A stretch of 14,430 nt of DNA from CAYGKP01 sp964350605 (GTDB taxonomy: Bacteria; Bacteroidota; Bacteroidia; Cytophagales; JAAEPT01), in NCBI GenBank assembly GCA_964350605.1, contig CAYGKP010000046.1, positions 1-14,430 on the forward strand, written 5' to 3'. Under the pieces are notes generated by a model. It made no database searches. It worked only from the letters and a program-made list of their open reading frames with translations, and was not told the DNA's origin. The position numbers and the translations under genes were made by a program. Below, one piece after another: positions 8,017-14,430 of the stretch (position 1 is the first letter of the stretch; the number at the start of each line of letters is the position of its first letter).

Positions 8017-9000
8017 ATGGAATTGACCCAAGAGATCCTCATCGAACTGTTCGAAAGCGCGAACGAGGGCATTTTGCTCGTGAGCGAACGAGGCTTGATC
8101 CGAACGGCCAATCCCAGCCTCTGCGCCATGTTTGGGTATCAAAAAGGCGAGCTAGAAGGGGAATCCATTGAGATTCTGATCCCAACGCACCTGCGAGAGA
8201 CGCACGTAGACCACCGCGCCAACTATTTCAAGCACCCCCAGAAGCGGGCGATGGGCCGGGGCCTCAACCTGATGGGCCGCCGTAAAACTGGCCAGGAATT
8301 TCCCGTCGAGGTTAGCCTCAACCACCTGCACGCGCACGGCCAAACCCTGGCGATCGCCCTTGTGACCGATAGCACCGAGAAACGAAACAACGAACGCGCG
8401 CTCATGCGGGCTCTGATCGAAGGCCAAGAGAAGGAACGAAAGCGCATCGCTGCGGACCTGCACGATGGGTTGGGGCCCTTGCTCTCCGCGGTGAAATTGC
8501 GGTTAAGTAGCACCCAGCATGCTGCCAACGAGACGGCTGAATTATTGGACCAAGCCATGCGTGAAATCCGGTCGATCTCGCACAATTTGCTGCCTGGTAC
8601 GCTGGAAGATTTTGGCTTGGAAACTGCGTTGGATGATTTGTGTTCCAAATTGCGAGTGGGTGGTGCCAACGTGCGCTATCAACTCGCTGGGCCGGGTCAT
8701 GCCATTCCCAAAGAGGTGCAGCTCTCCTACTACCGCATCGCGCAGGAGCTGCTCACCAATGCGTTGCGCCATGCCAATGCATCGCAGGTGGAAATCCAAT
8801 TGGTCCGCCATGATGAGAGTTTGTTGTTGCTGGTCGAAGACGACGGAAAAGGGTTCGATCCCACGACGGGCGGCGGCGGCATCGGGTTGCGAAACGTGAC
8901 AAGTCGCGCCGAGTCGATTGGTGCGGTGTTGTACATTGATTCCCAGGCCGGTCGGGGAACGACCGTGAGCGTCGAATTGCCTCTGACCGATCTGGCATGA
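8017..9000 (+). CDS. PAS-domain sensor histidine kinase (HisKA_3/NarX-DesK type)
   Basis: This 327-residue cytoplasmic kinase has no signal peptide or membrane helix. Residues 8-125 form one PAS domain; residues 135-200 are the HisKA_3 dimerisation region with phospho-acceptor H149 in ADLHDGLG; residues 225-323 are the ATPase, with N-box Asn N248 (QELLTNALRHA) and G-box D276-GKG and GIGLRN. It partners the next gene, which overlaps it by ATGA. It starts 7 nt after the SafE gene, with GAAGG at 8008-8012 as a plausible ribosome site, so it may be read from the oxidase operon. The PAS domain resembles that of FixL: H63 falls at the FixL haem-ligand position, but the oxygen-contacting Arg is replaced by L83, and the same His is widespread in PAS domains not known to bind haem. 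The signal is therefore unknown; redox or oxygen is plausible from context only. Confidence 0.92.
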   Translation: MELTQEILIELFESANEGILLVSERGLIRTANPSLCAMFGYQKGELEGESIEILIPTHLRETHVDHRANYFKHPQKRAMGRGLNLMGRRKTGQEFPVEVSLNHLHAHGQTLAIALVTDSTEKRNNERALMRALIEGQEKERKRIAADLHDGLGPLLSAVKLRLSSTQHAANETAELLDQAMREIRSISHNLLPGTLEDFGLETALDDLCSKLRVGGANVRYQLAGPGHAIPKEVQLSYYRIAQELLTNALRHANASQVEIQLVRHDESLLLLVEDDGKGFDPTTGGGGIGLRNVTSRAESIGAVLYIDSQAGRGTTVSVELPLTDLA

Positions 9001-9650
9001 TTCGCGTCCTGATTGCCGACGATCACGCCATTTTCCGGCAAGGGTTGCGCAGCCTGTTGGCCGAGCAAGCGGCCATTGAGGTGGCGGGCGAAGCCGAAAA
9101 CGGCCAACAGGTTCTGGGTTTTCTTGAAAACGAATCGGTCGATGTGGTCCTCATGGATATCAAGATGCCCGAGTTGAGTGGGATTGAAGCGACCGTGCGC
9201 GTCAAAGCGCACTACCCAGGTGTGCGGGTGTTGGCCCTCAGTATGCACGACGAGGAGCGGTACATCGTCAACATGCTCAAGGCCGGCGCGACGGGATATG
9301 TGTTAAAGAACACGGGAAAGGAGGAGTTGGTCGAAGCCATTGAGACCATTCATAGCGGCGACAGTTACTTCACCCCCGCGGTCTCGCAAAAACTGCTCAA
9401 TCAGTTCATGCACCAAGCGGGAAGCCGCACCAGCGAGAAGGCGGCCCAACCGCTCTCGGCATTATCGGCCCGAGAAGTCGAGGTGCTTAAATTGATTTCA
9501 CAGGAAATGACCAACCAAGAGATTGCCGACAACCTGTGCATCAGCAAACGCACGGTTGATACACACCGCAAGAATTTGCTCGTCAAGCTGGGGGCGAAGA
9601 ACACGGTGGGCTTAATCAAGTACGCGTTGAAAGCCGGATTGACAGACTGA
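8997..9650 (+). CDS. NarL/FixJ-family response regulator (LuxR-type HTH)
   Basis: This is a 217-residue transcription factor. The receiver domain (residues 1-120) has the acidic pair D8/D9, phospho-acceptor D54 in VVLMDIKMP, switch residue S82 and conserved K104. The LuxR-type helix-turn-helix lies at about 150-212 (LSAREVEVLKLI through TVDTHRKNLLVKLG). All phosphorylation residues are present, so it should work as a normal two-component output. The start overlaps the stop of the kinase gene by 4 nt, so the two are cotranscribed and presumably cognate. Its targets are unknown; the oxidase genes are the obvious candidates. Confidence 0.95.
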   Translation: MIRVLIADDHAIFRQGLRSLLAEQAAIEVAGEAENGQQVLGFLENESVDVVLMDIKMPELSGIEATVRVKAHYPGVRVLALSMHDEERYIVNMLKAGATGYVLKNTGKEELVEAIETIHSGDSYFTPAVSQKLLNQFMHQAGSRTSEKAAQPLSALSAREVEVLKLISQEMTNQEIADNLCISKRTVDTHRKNLLVKLGAKNTVGLIKYALKAGLTD

Positions 9651-9664
9651 GCGCAGCAAACGGC

Positions 9665-9691
9665 CTACGCCCACTCAGTATAAAGGCGTAG
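9665..9691. repeat. Inverted repeat between response regulator and crp-like gene
   Basis: CTACGCC (9665-9671) and GGCGTAG (9685-9691) form a perfect 7-bp inverted repeat around a 13-nt loop. It sits 15 bp after the response-regulator stop and about 80 bp before the next ATG. No T-run follows, so it is not a convincing intrinsic terminator. It could be an RNA hairpin, a binding site for the response regulator, or chance. Confidence 0.35.
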
Positions 9692-9770
9692 CGGGAAATT
9701 TCAGTGTTAAGGGTGAAGGCTACCAGCACGTTGGCATGGAGTTTTGAGGCAGTACCCAACGCTTCAAACC

Positions 9771-10409
9771 ATGCTCACCGACCTGCTTTCCACGACCGAC
9801 CACCAGATTGCCCTGGGGGCCTTTGACCGAATGAGTCTTCGTAAGGGCCAGGAACTCTACCGAGAGGGTCAGCGTGCCTACGGCGTCTACTACGTCCTCA
9901 CCGGACTAGTCAAGGTCCACAAGTTGGGGAGTGATGGCAAGGAGCAAATCATCAAAGTGGCCCGAACTGCCAGCTTTTTGGGCTACGCCGAGCTGTTGGC
10001 GAATGCTCAACACCAGAGCACGGCAACGGCCTTGACCGAATCGCAGGTGGTATTCATCCCAAAAGAGGACTTTCAGGGGCTTTTGCTTCAAGATGGCGGG
10101 ATGCTCGATCAGTTCATTCAACTGATGTTTCAGGACATTGCGTTTGCTGAAGAGAAAATGACCTCGATGGCCTATACGCCCGTTCGGGGGCGGTTGGCCG
10201 AGGCGTTGGTCGGGCTCAGTGAATCGGGCCGATCGAAGACAATCCTGCTCTCGCGCAACGATTTGGCGCACATGATCGGGACGGCTTCAGAGACCGTCAT
10301 TCGTCTGTTGGCTGAGTTCAAGAACGAACACTTGGTCAAACTCAATGGGCGTTCCATCGAAGTGCTCGACACAGCCGGGTTGCAACGCATCAACCGAATG
10401 TACACCTAG
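9771..10409 (+). CDS. Crp/Fnr-family transcriptional regulator without cysteines
   Basis: This is a 212-residue protein from the ATG at 9771; an in-frame TTG at 9744 would add 9 residues. I prefer the ATG because the family normally begins a few residues before this point. The N-terminal part (about 10-110) is a cyclic-nucleotide-binding-type beta barrel (VYYVLTGLVKVHKLGSDGKE), followed by a dimer helix and a winged helix-turn-helix near the C-terminus with LAHMIGTASETVIRLL. The recognition helix has Glu and Arg in the E-xxx-R spacing of the family, consistent with a TGA half-site. There is no cysteine anywhere, so unlike Fnr it cannot hold an Fe-S cluster. The ligand or signal is unknown. 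It lies on the same strand as the oxidase and two-component genes, 120 bp after the response regulator, so it may have its own promoter. Confidence 0.92.
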   Translation: MLTDLLSTTDHQIALGAFDRMSLRKGQELYREGQRAYGVYYVLTGLVKVHKLGSDGKEQIIKVARTASFLGYAELLANAQHQSTATALTESQVVFIPKEDFQGLLLQDGGMLDQFIQLMFQDIAFAEEKMTSMAYTPVRGRLAEALVGLSESGRSKTILLSRNDLAHMIGTASETVIRLLAEFKNEHLVKLNGRSIEVLDTAGLQRINRMYT

Positions 10410-10445
10410 GTATCGGGGCTTTTTTTGGGGCACCTCGTAGGCTGA

Positions 10446-10799
10446 TTACCGCCCCTCTCGAGGGGCGGTTTTCATTCGGAGCAGCCGCTGGAAGGCCTCC
10501 AGTTTTACGTCCAAGGTGGGGCCATCCATTTCGCTGGGTTGAGGCAGCAAGTCCACCAAACGGGGCTCAACGCGTAGGGCCTCCTCGCGCAGGGTCTCCC
10601 ATTTGCGCAGACGAGCGGTCCATTGGCGTCGATGGAAAAGTCGACCGAAAACCATTTCCAAAAATGGCCCACCTGGTTCGATCGTAGCCTGACTTTGGTC
10701 AGGCAAAAGGGTGATTTTTGACTTGAAGTCAAACTCATGGTCCCATTGCGCCAAATGCGGGCCACCCAAGTAACTATGTGTAGTTACATAACCGATCAA
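10446..10799 (-). CDS. Hypothetical protein, coupled to the AraC-type gene
   Basis: I do not recognise this 117-residue protein. It begins with a TTG that overlaps the stop of the upstream AraC-type gene (TTGA on the minus strand), a typical coupling arrangement. An alternative start is the internal ATG at residue 49 (first base 10655). There is no signal peptide and no membrane helix. The N-terminal half is rich in short beta-like stretches with a GGPFLE turn; the C-terminal half is likely helical and charged, with regular Leu. Codon use matches the neighbours, which supports a real gene. The last residues are encoded by the terminator hairpin of the convergent gene. Residues 33-37 are encoded by a second copy of the palindrome seen ahead of ccoS. 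A non-coding or partly decayed region remains possible. Confidence 0.5.
   Translation of the reverse strand: MIGYVTTHSYLGGPHLAQWDHEFDFKSKITLLPDQSQATIEPGGPFLEMVFGRLFHRRQWTARLRKWETLREEALRVEPRLVDLLPQPSEMDGPTLDVKLEAFQRLLRMKTAPREGR
10448..10472 (+). terminator. Intrinsic terminator after the crp-like gene
   Basis: ACCGCCCC and GGGGCGGT pair perfectly around a TCTCGA centre (which can itself extend the stem by two bases), followed by TTTT in the plus direction. It ends about 60 bp after the Crp/Fnr stop. The hairpin also encodes the last residues of the minus-strand gene, whose stop codon is at 10446-10448, so convergent genes share this sequence. Confidence 0.75.
10688..10703. repeat. Second copy of the CTGAC-TTTG-GTCAG palindrome
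   Basis: CCTGACTTTGGTCAGG is a palindrome with 6-bp arms. Fifteen of its bases, including the asymmetric TTTG spacer, are identical to the site at 1918-1932 ahead of ccoS. Here it lies inside the predicted minus-strand hypothetical gene. If that gene really starts at its internal ATG (10655), the site would be about 30 bp upstream of it. Function is unproven. Confidence 0.4.
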
Positions 10800-11878
10800 G
10801 GTGTGGCGATCTGCTGGGCGCGATACGCCAGTGGTGTTACCCCTTCTTCTTCCTTGAAAACGCGATGGAAATGGGCACTGGTTCCGTAACCAACCCCAAA
10901 GGCAATGTCGATGACAGGCAAATCGGTTTCTCGTAACAGACGTTTGGCTTCGGCCAGTCTCACTTGATTGACCAAATTCTTTAAGGTAAGGCCGGTGGCT
11001 TTCTTTACGGTATCCGCAACCCGTTGGCGAGGGATACCTGTTTCGCGCCGAAGGATCTCAGCAGTAATCGGTTGGTCGTAGTGCTCGGCCAAATACGCTT
11101 GGATGCGAGCGAACGCTTCCTCTTGTTTTGAGGCTTTTTCCTTGGGTTGGTACGGTATCGCCACGATTTGAATGCGGTACTTCCGCAAGAAGAGGTAAAT
11201 CAGTAGGACGAAAACCTCGAACCCCAGCAACCAATAGAAAGCGCGCCAAAGCATCGGGTTGGGGTTCGATACCAACGTCAACGCCCGCAATTCCATGTGG
11301 CCCGAATGGGTGGGGCGGTCCATTTCGTTGCCGGTGATCCGCATGGTTTCGATCCGTTCGAGCGCATCACCTTTGTTTACAACCTCGCTGACATCAGAGA
11401 CACGGTACCAGAAAGAGGGGACTTCAAAATCTTCATACCGCAAGGCGTACTCTTCTTGCCCCTCAATCGTCTCAAGGGTGTTCCAAAGAAGTACTTCAAG
11501 GTCGCGCCCATCCTGCAACGTATAGTGTGGGCCTTCGAAGAAGACAGGAATGCGCTGGCCGCCATCAGTTGTTAGCCGCAAGCGAACCTCGTTGAATGCT
11601 GTGAAGTCAATCGGCTGACCGGGGTTCACTCGAAAGCCCATGTAGGGATAGGTGATTTGGTCATCCAACCGGTAGTCGAAAACAATCACAGAGTCCGATA
11701 GGGAGAATTGCCCGGAGGAGTTACCACCCGAATAGCTGTCCGAGATGGGCGTCAGCGTCGCTCTCGGATCGGGGAATAGATTGACCGAACGGCGAGGAAA
11801 GAATAGCGCGACCAGTGCAAACGCTACGAATGGGAGTGCCCAAGCCAAGAAAAACCGACGGGTAGACAACCATGACAT
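10796..11878 (-). CDS. Membrane-spanning AraC-family regulator with periplasmic domain
   Basis: This is a 360-residue one-component regulator. A first membrane helix (about residues 9-27) is followed by a roughly 180-residue periplasmic region (28-208), a second helix (about 210-230) with a positive KYR stop-transfer end, and a cytoplasmic AraC-type double helix-turn-helix (about 258-352, ending GVTPLAYR). The periplasmic part is rich in beta-strand patterns and ordered aromatics (FDYRLDDQITYPYMGF) and looks like a jelly-roll, possibly carbohydrate-binding, domain; that is inference. Known AraC domains bind DNA near the genes they control. It is divergent from the GH3 gene, with 255 bp between their starts, and translationally coupled to the downstream hypothetical gene. 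The most economical model is a sensor of an extracellular sugar that controls the GH3 gene. Confidence 0.88.
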   Translation of the reverse strand: MSWLSTRRFFLAWALPFVAFALVALFFPRRSVNLFPDPRATLTPISDSYSGGNSSGQFSLSDSVIVFDYRLDDQITYPYMGFRVNPGQPIDFTAFNEVRLRLTTDGGQRIPVFFEGPHYTLQDGRDLEVLLWNTLETIEGQEEYALRYEDFEVPSFWYRVSDVSEVVNKGDALERIETMRITGNEMDRPTHSGHMELRALTLVSNPNPMLWRAFYWLLGFEVFVLLIYLFLRKYRIQIVAIPYQPKEKASKQEEAFARIQAYLAEHYDQPITAEILRRETGIPRQRVADTVKKATGLTLKNLVNQVRLAEAKRLLRETDLPVIDIAFGVGYGTSAHFHRVFKEEEGVTPLAYRAQQIATP

Positions 11879-11981
11879 GTTCGAAATCTAGCCAGGCTGT
11901 CAAGACCTTCAAAGCGGATTGATAAAACAGACCAGGCGTGGATTTGCCGAAAATATCAATCATTCGAGTGCATGGTGTCAC

Positions 11982-12010
11982 TTGGCATTTTGGTGCATCA
12001 GCTAGATTTG
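11982..12010 (+). promoter_or_regulatory. Candidate Bacteroidota-type promoter for the GH3 gene
   Basis: TAGATTTG at 12003-12010 is an exact match to the Bacteroidota -7 element TAnnTTTG. A TTG at 11982-11984 lies 18 bp upstream, close to the usual -33 spacing. Transcription would start around 12014-12018, leaving a leader of about 120 nt before the ATG at 12134. The 11879-12133 region is visibly AT-richer than the genes on either side, as expected of a divergent control region. No matching element was found for the minus-strand AraC-type gene. Confidence 0.45.
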
Positions 12011-12133
12011 GCTCAATTAAAACTTGAAATGTTCTTACTGGAAGGTGAGTTTGAACGTACTAGGTACAGCATGAAATTCTTCTTTGATGCCACCAAGCTC
12101 AATGCTTACAAGCTCTTTCTACTCCGACTTGTT

Positions 12134-14430
12134 ATGAAAGCCATTTTACCTGCCGCGGTCTTCGTGACACTCCTGGGTTGCCAGTCCCACCCATCGGAAG
12201 CGGATTACAAGGACGCGAGTCTTACTGTCGATGCGCGTGTTGAGTCGCTGTTGTCACAGATGACGCTGGCGGAGAAAGTGGCCCAACTGCAGTGCTATTG
12301 GAATGAAAAGGTGAAGTTCAACGACGCGGAAGGGCGGTTCTCGGTAGATTCGGCCAAGAAGCACATCCCAGATGGGTTGGGTCAAATCGGTCGCCCCAGC
12401 GAGGGAAAGACACCACAGGCGTGTGCGAGCTATACCAACGCCGTCCAGAAGTATTTCGTCGAGGAGACCCGCTTGGGCATCCCGGTTATCTTTCATGTGG
12501 AGTGCTTACACGGTCACGCCGCCCCAGGGCGAACCAGTTTCAGCCAACCGATTGGACTGGCCTCCACTTGGAATGTCAAGCTGGTCGAGGAGCTCTACGC
12601 CATGACCGCGCTGGAGGCCCGCCGTACGGGCGCGCACCTCGCATTGACCCCGGTCGTGGACGTTGCGCGAGATCCCAGGTGGGGCCGAGTGGAGGAAACA
12701 TTTGGGGAAGACCCTTATTTGGTGGGTGAAATGGGCTTGGCCGCGGTATGGGGGTTTCAGGGTCGCGATAGCCTCATTGGCGGCGACCACGTAATGGCCA
12801 CCTTGAAGCACTTTGTCGCCCACGGCCAGCCAGAATCGGGAACGAATGCGGGCCCCATTTCGGTTGGTGAACGCACGTTGCGAGAAGTTTTTCTGCACCC
12901 CTTTGAGCAGTGTGTCACGAAGGCGAAGGTGCGCTGCATCATGGCTTCCTATAACGAGGTGGATGGCGTGCCTTCCCACATCAATTCCTGGCTGCTAAAA
13001 GATGTGTTGCGAGAGGAGTGGGGATTCGAAGGAGTCGTCGTCTCCGATTACTATGCCATCGAAGAGTTGGTGAGCCGACATCAAGTGACAGTCGATAATG
13101 ACCAAGCAGGCCTCAAGGCCTTGACAAGTGGTGTGGATGTGGAGTTGCCCGAGCCGGTGGCCTTTCGAAACCTGGCCCAGGCAGTGCAAGCGGGTCAGCT
13201 CGATGAGCAGGTCATTGACCGGGCCGTTCGGTTGGTGCTGACGCAGAAGTTCGAGTTGGGCCTCTTTGAGAATCCCTACGTCGATGAGAAGCTCGTGGTT
13301 GAAACCGTGGACGTGCCCGCGCACCACCGACTGGCTCTTCAAGCGGCGCGCGAAACCCCAATTTTGTTGAAAAACGAAGGAGATCTGCTTCCACTGGATA
13401 CGCAGAAGGCACTCACCATTGCGGTTATTGGCCCGAATGCCGACCGAGAGTTATTGGGCGGGTACAGTGGCGAGCCTTCCTACCACGTAACGGTGCTGGA
13501 AGGCATTCGTGAGCGCTTCACAAATGCGAAGGTGTTGTATGCTGAGGGCTGTGCCATCACAAAGGACTCGGTTCTTGTGGAGGGAAAGTGGGTGAAGACT
13601 GGTTGGGGCGTAGACCCAGTGGAGCTCGCGGATCGCGAAGAGAACTTGCAGAAGATCCGGGAGGCGAAAGCCATAGCAGCACAGGCCGACGTGGTGATTC
13701 TCTGCTTGGGGGGGAACGAACAAACCTCACGCGAAGCGTGGGCGGAAAGCCACAAGGGAGACCGAACCCACTTGCAACTGTTGGGCGAGCAAGAAGAACT
13801 CTTTCAAGCGATCGACGCACTTGGCAAGCCCATTGTTACGCTGCTGTTCAATGGCAGCCCGGTGCTGTCGGAGGTTGTGTTCAGTCGCACCGATGCCCTG
13901 ATGGAATGCTGGTACATGGGACCTGAGAGTGGCCATGCCATTGGCGACTTGATCAGCGGGGCGGTTTCGCCCAGTGGAAAACTGCCGATCAGCATTCCAC
14001 GATCGGTCGGCCACTTGCCCGTTTTCTACAACTACAAACCCACTGCAAGACGCGGCTACCTCTTTGACCAGACAAGCCCCTTGTTCGCGTTTGGCTACGG
14101 ACTTTCTTACACCACCTTCTCGTACGGAAAACCAACACTTTCGGACACGTTGATCTCTGTTGACTCGACGGTCACAGTACGGGTGGCCGTCACGAACCAA
14201 GGTGACTACGAAGCACAGGAAGTGGTTCAACTCTACGTTCGAGACCAGGTGAGTTCGGTGACCCGACCGATCAAAGAGCTCAAGGGGTTTGAGAAAATCA
14301 GGTTGGTACCAGGGGAGACAGCGGTGGTGCACTTCAAGCTCGATTCGGAAAGCTTTGCGTTTTGGGGTGCTGAGAACAAACGAATGGTGGAACCTGGTGA
14401 TTTCACCATTTGGGTCGGCAGCTCGTCGAG
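12134..14430 (+). CDS. GH3 family beta-glycosidase lipoprotein (3' partial)
   Basis: At least 765 residues of a glycoside hydrolase family 3 enzyme (beta-glucosidase or beta-xylosidase type) are visible; the window ends perhaps 15-30 residues before the stop. The N-terminus is a short lipoprotein signal with lipobox LLGC (C16), so it should be anchored in an envelope membrane. The (beta/alpha)8 domain has GHAAPGRTSFSQPIGLAST, FGEDPYLVGEMG and KHF (K225, H226). The likely nucleophile is D305 in VVVSDYYAI. The second alpha/beta domain carries GGNEQTSREAWAES followed by KGDR, where an acidic residue near E534-E538 is the likely acid/base. A fibronectin type III-like domain starts near 670 (KELKGFEKI, PGDFTIWVG). 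In-frame ATGs at 12071, 12029 and 11972 exist, but 12134 gives the best signal peptide. Exact substrate cannot be read from sequence. Confidence 0.93.
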   Translation, partial: MKAILPAAVFVTLLGCQSHPSEADYKDASLTVDARVESLLSQMTLAEKVAQLQCYWNEKVKFNDAEGRFSVDSAKKHIPDGLGQIGRPSEGKTPQACASYTNAVQKYFVEETRLGIPVIFHVECLHGHAAPGRTSFSQPIGLASTWNVKLVEELYAMTALEARRTGAHLALTPVVDVARDPRWGRVEETFGEDPYLVGEMGLAAVWGFQGRDSLIGGDHVMATLKHFVAHGQPESGTNAGPISVGERTLREVFLHPFEQCVTKAKVRCIMASYNEVDGVPSHINSWLLKDVLREEWGFEGVVVSDYYAIEELVSRHQVTVDNDQAGLKALTSGVDVELPEPVAFRNLAQAVQAGQLDEQVIDRAVRLVLTQKFELGLFENPYVDEKLVVETVDVPAHHRLALQAARETPILLKNEGDLLPLDTQKALTIAVIGPNADRELLGGYSGEPSYHVTVLEGIRERFTNAKVLYAEGCAITKDSVLVEGKWVKTGWGVDPVELADREENLQKIREAKAIAAQADVVILCLGGNEQTSREAWAESHKGDRTHLQLLGEQEELFQAIDALGKPIVTLLFNGSPVLSEVVFSRTDALMECWYMGPESGHAIGDLISGAVSPSGKLPISIPRSVGHLPVFYNYKPTARRGYLFDQTSPLFAFGYGLSYTTFSYGKPTLSDTLISVDSTVTVRVAVTNQGDYEAQEVVQLYVRDQVSSVTRPIKELKGFEKIRLVPGETAVVHFKLDSESFAFWGAENKRMVEPGDFTIWVGSSS

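Noticed and set aside
8017..9000. Calling the kinase and regulator FixL and FixJ
   Set aside because: The kinase is of the HisKA_3 class and lacks the FixL oxygen-contact arginine; naming it FixL would overstate the evidence.
9665..9691. Inverted repeat as terminator of the two-component genes
   Set aside because: The stem is only 7 bp with a 13-nt loop and no following T-run. I list it only as a repeat.
10420..10426. Run of seven T after the crp-like gene as a separate terminator
   Set aside because: I find no GC-rich inverted repeat immediately before it. The hairpin at 10448-10472 is the better terminator.

Overview
The window is chromosomal DNA that looks like a fairly high-GC member of the Bacteroidota. 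Four things point that way: a CcoN-CcoO fusion, a CcoP with a signal peptide and a single haem, a TAnnTTTG-type promoter element ahead of the last gene, and weak or absent Shine-Dalgarno sites. This assignment is an inference; no rRNA or marker gene is present.

Positions 3-8009 form one plus-strand cluster for making a cbb3-type (high-affinity, haem-copper) cytochrome c oxidase. The order is ccoI (copper P-type ATPase, cut by the window edge and broken by an apparent one-base frameshift), ccoS, ccoNO (fused catalytic and monohaem cytochrome subunits), ccoQ (a 56-residue gene), ccoP, ccoG (Fe-S copper reductase), ccoH and a TauE/SafE (DsbD_2-like) membrane protein. The last gene is crossed by a 10-N assembly gap. 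Genes from ccoS onward overlap or lie within about 21 bp of each other. A 14-bp palindrome of Fnr-box geometry (CTGAC-N4-GTCAG) sits between ccoI and ccoS, at a suitable distance from a weak -7-like element.

Positions 8017-10409 hold regulators on the same strand: a PAS histidine kinase starting 7 nt after the SafE gene, a NarL/LuxR-type response regulator overlapping it by ATGA, and a Crp/Fnr-family protein without cysteines. A strong hairpin terminator follows. The layout suggests an oxidase locus carrying its own respiratory-state regulators, with the Crp/Fnr protein as a candidate reader of the palindrome.

Positions 10446-14430 are a different unit. Two minus-strand genes are a 117-residue unknown protein and, translationally coupled upstream of it, an AraC-type regulator with two membrane segments around a periplasmic domain. 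Divergent from these is a large GH3 glycosidase lipoprotein that runs off the right end. The pair reads as an extracellular-sugar sensor next to a periplasmic or surface beta-glycosidase. I found no rRNA, tRNA, CRISPR array, insertion sequence or phage gene. I see no clearly new system; the most useful leads are the regulatory palindrome and its second exact copy, the attached regulators, and the membrane-spanning AraC/GH3 pair.
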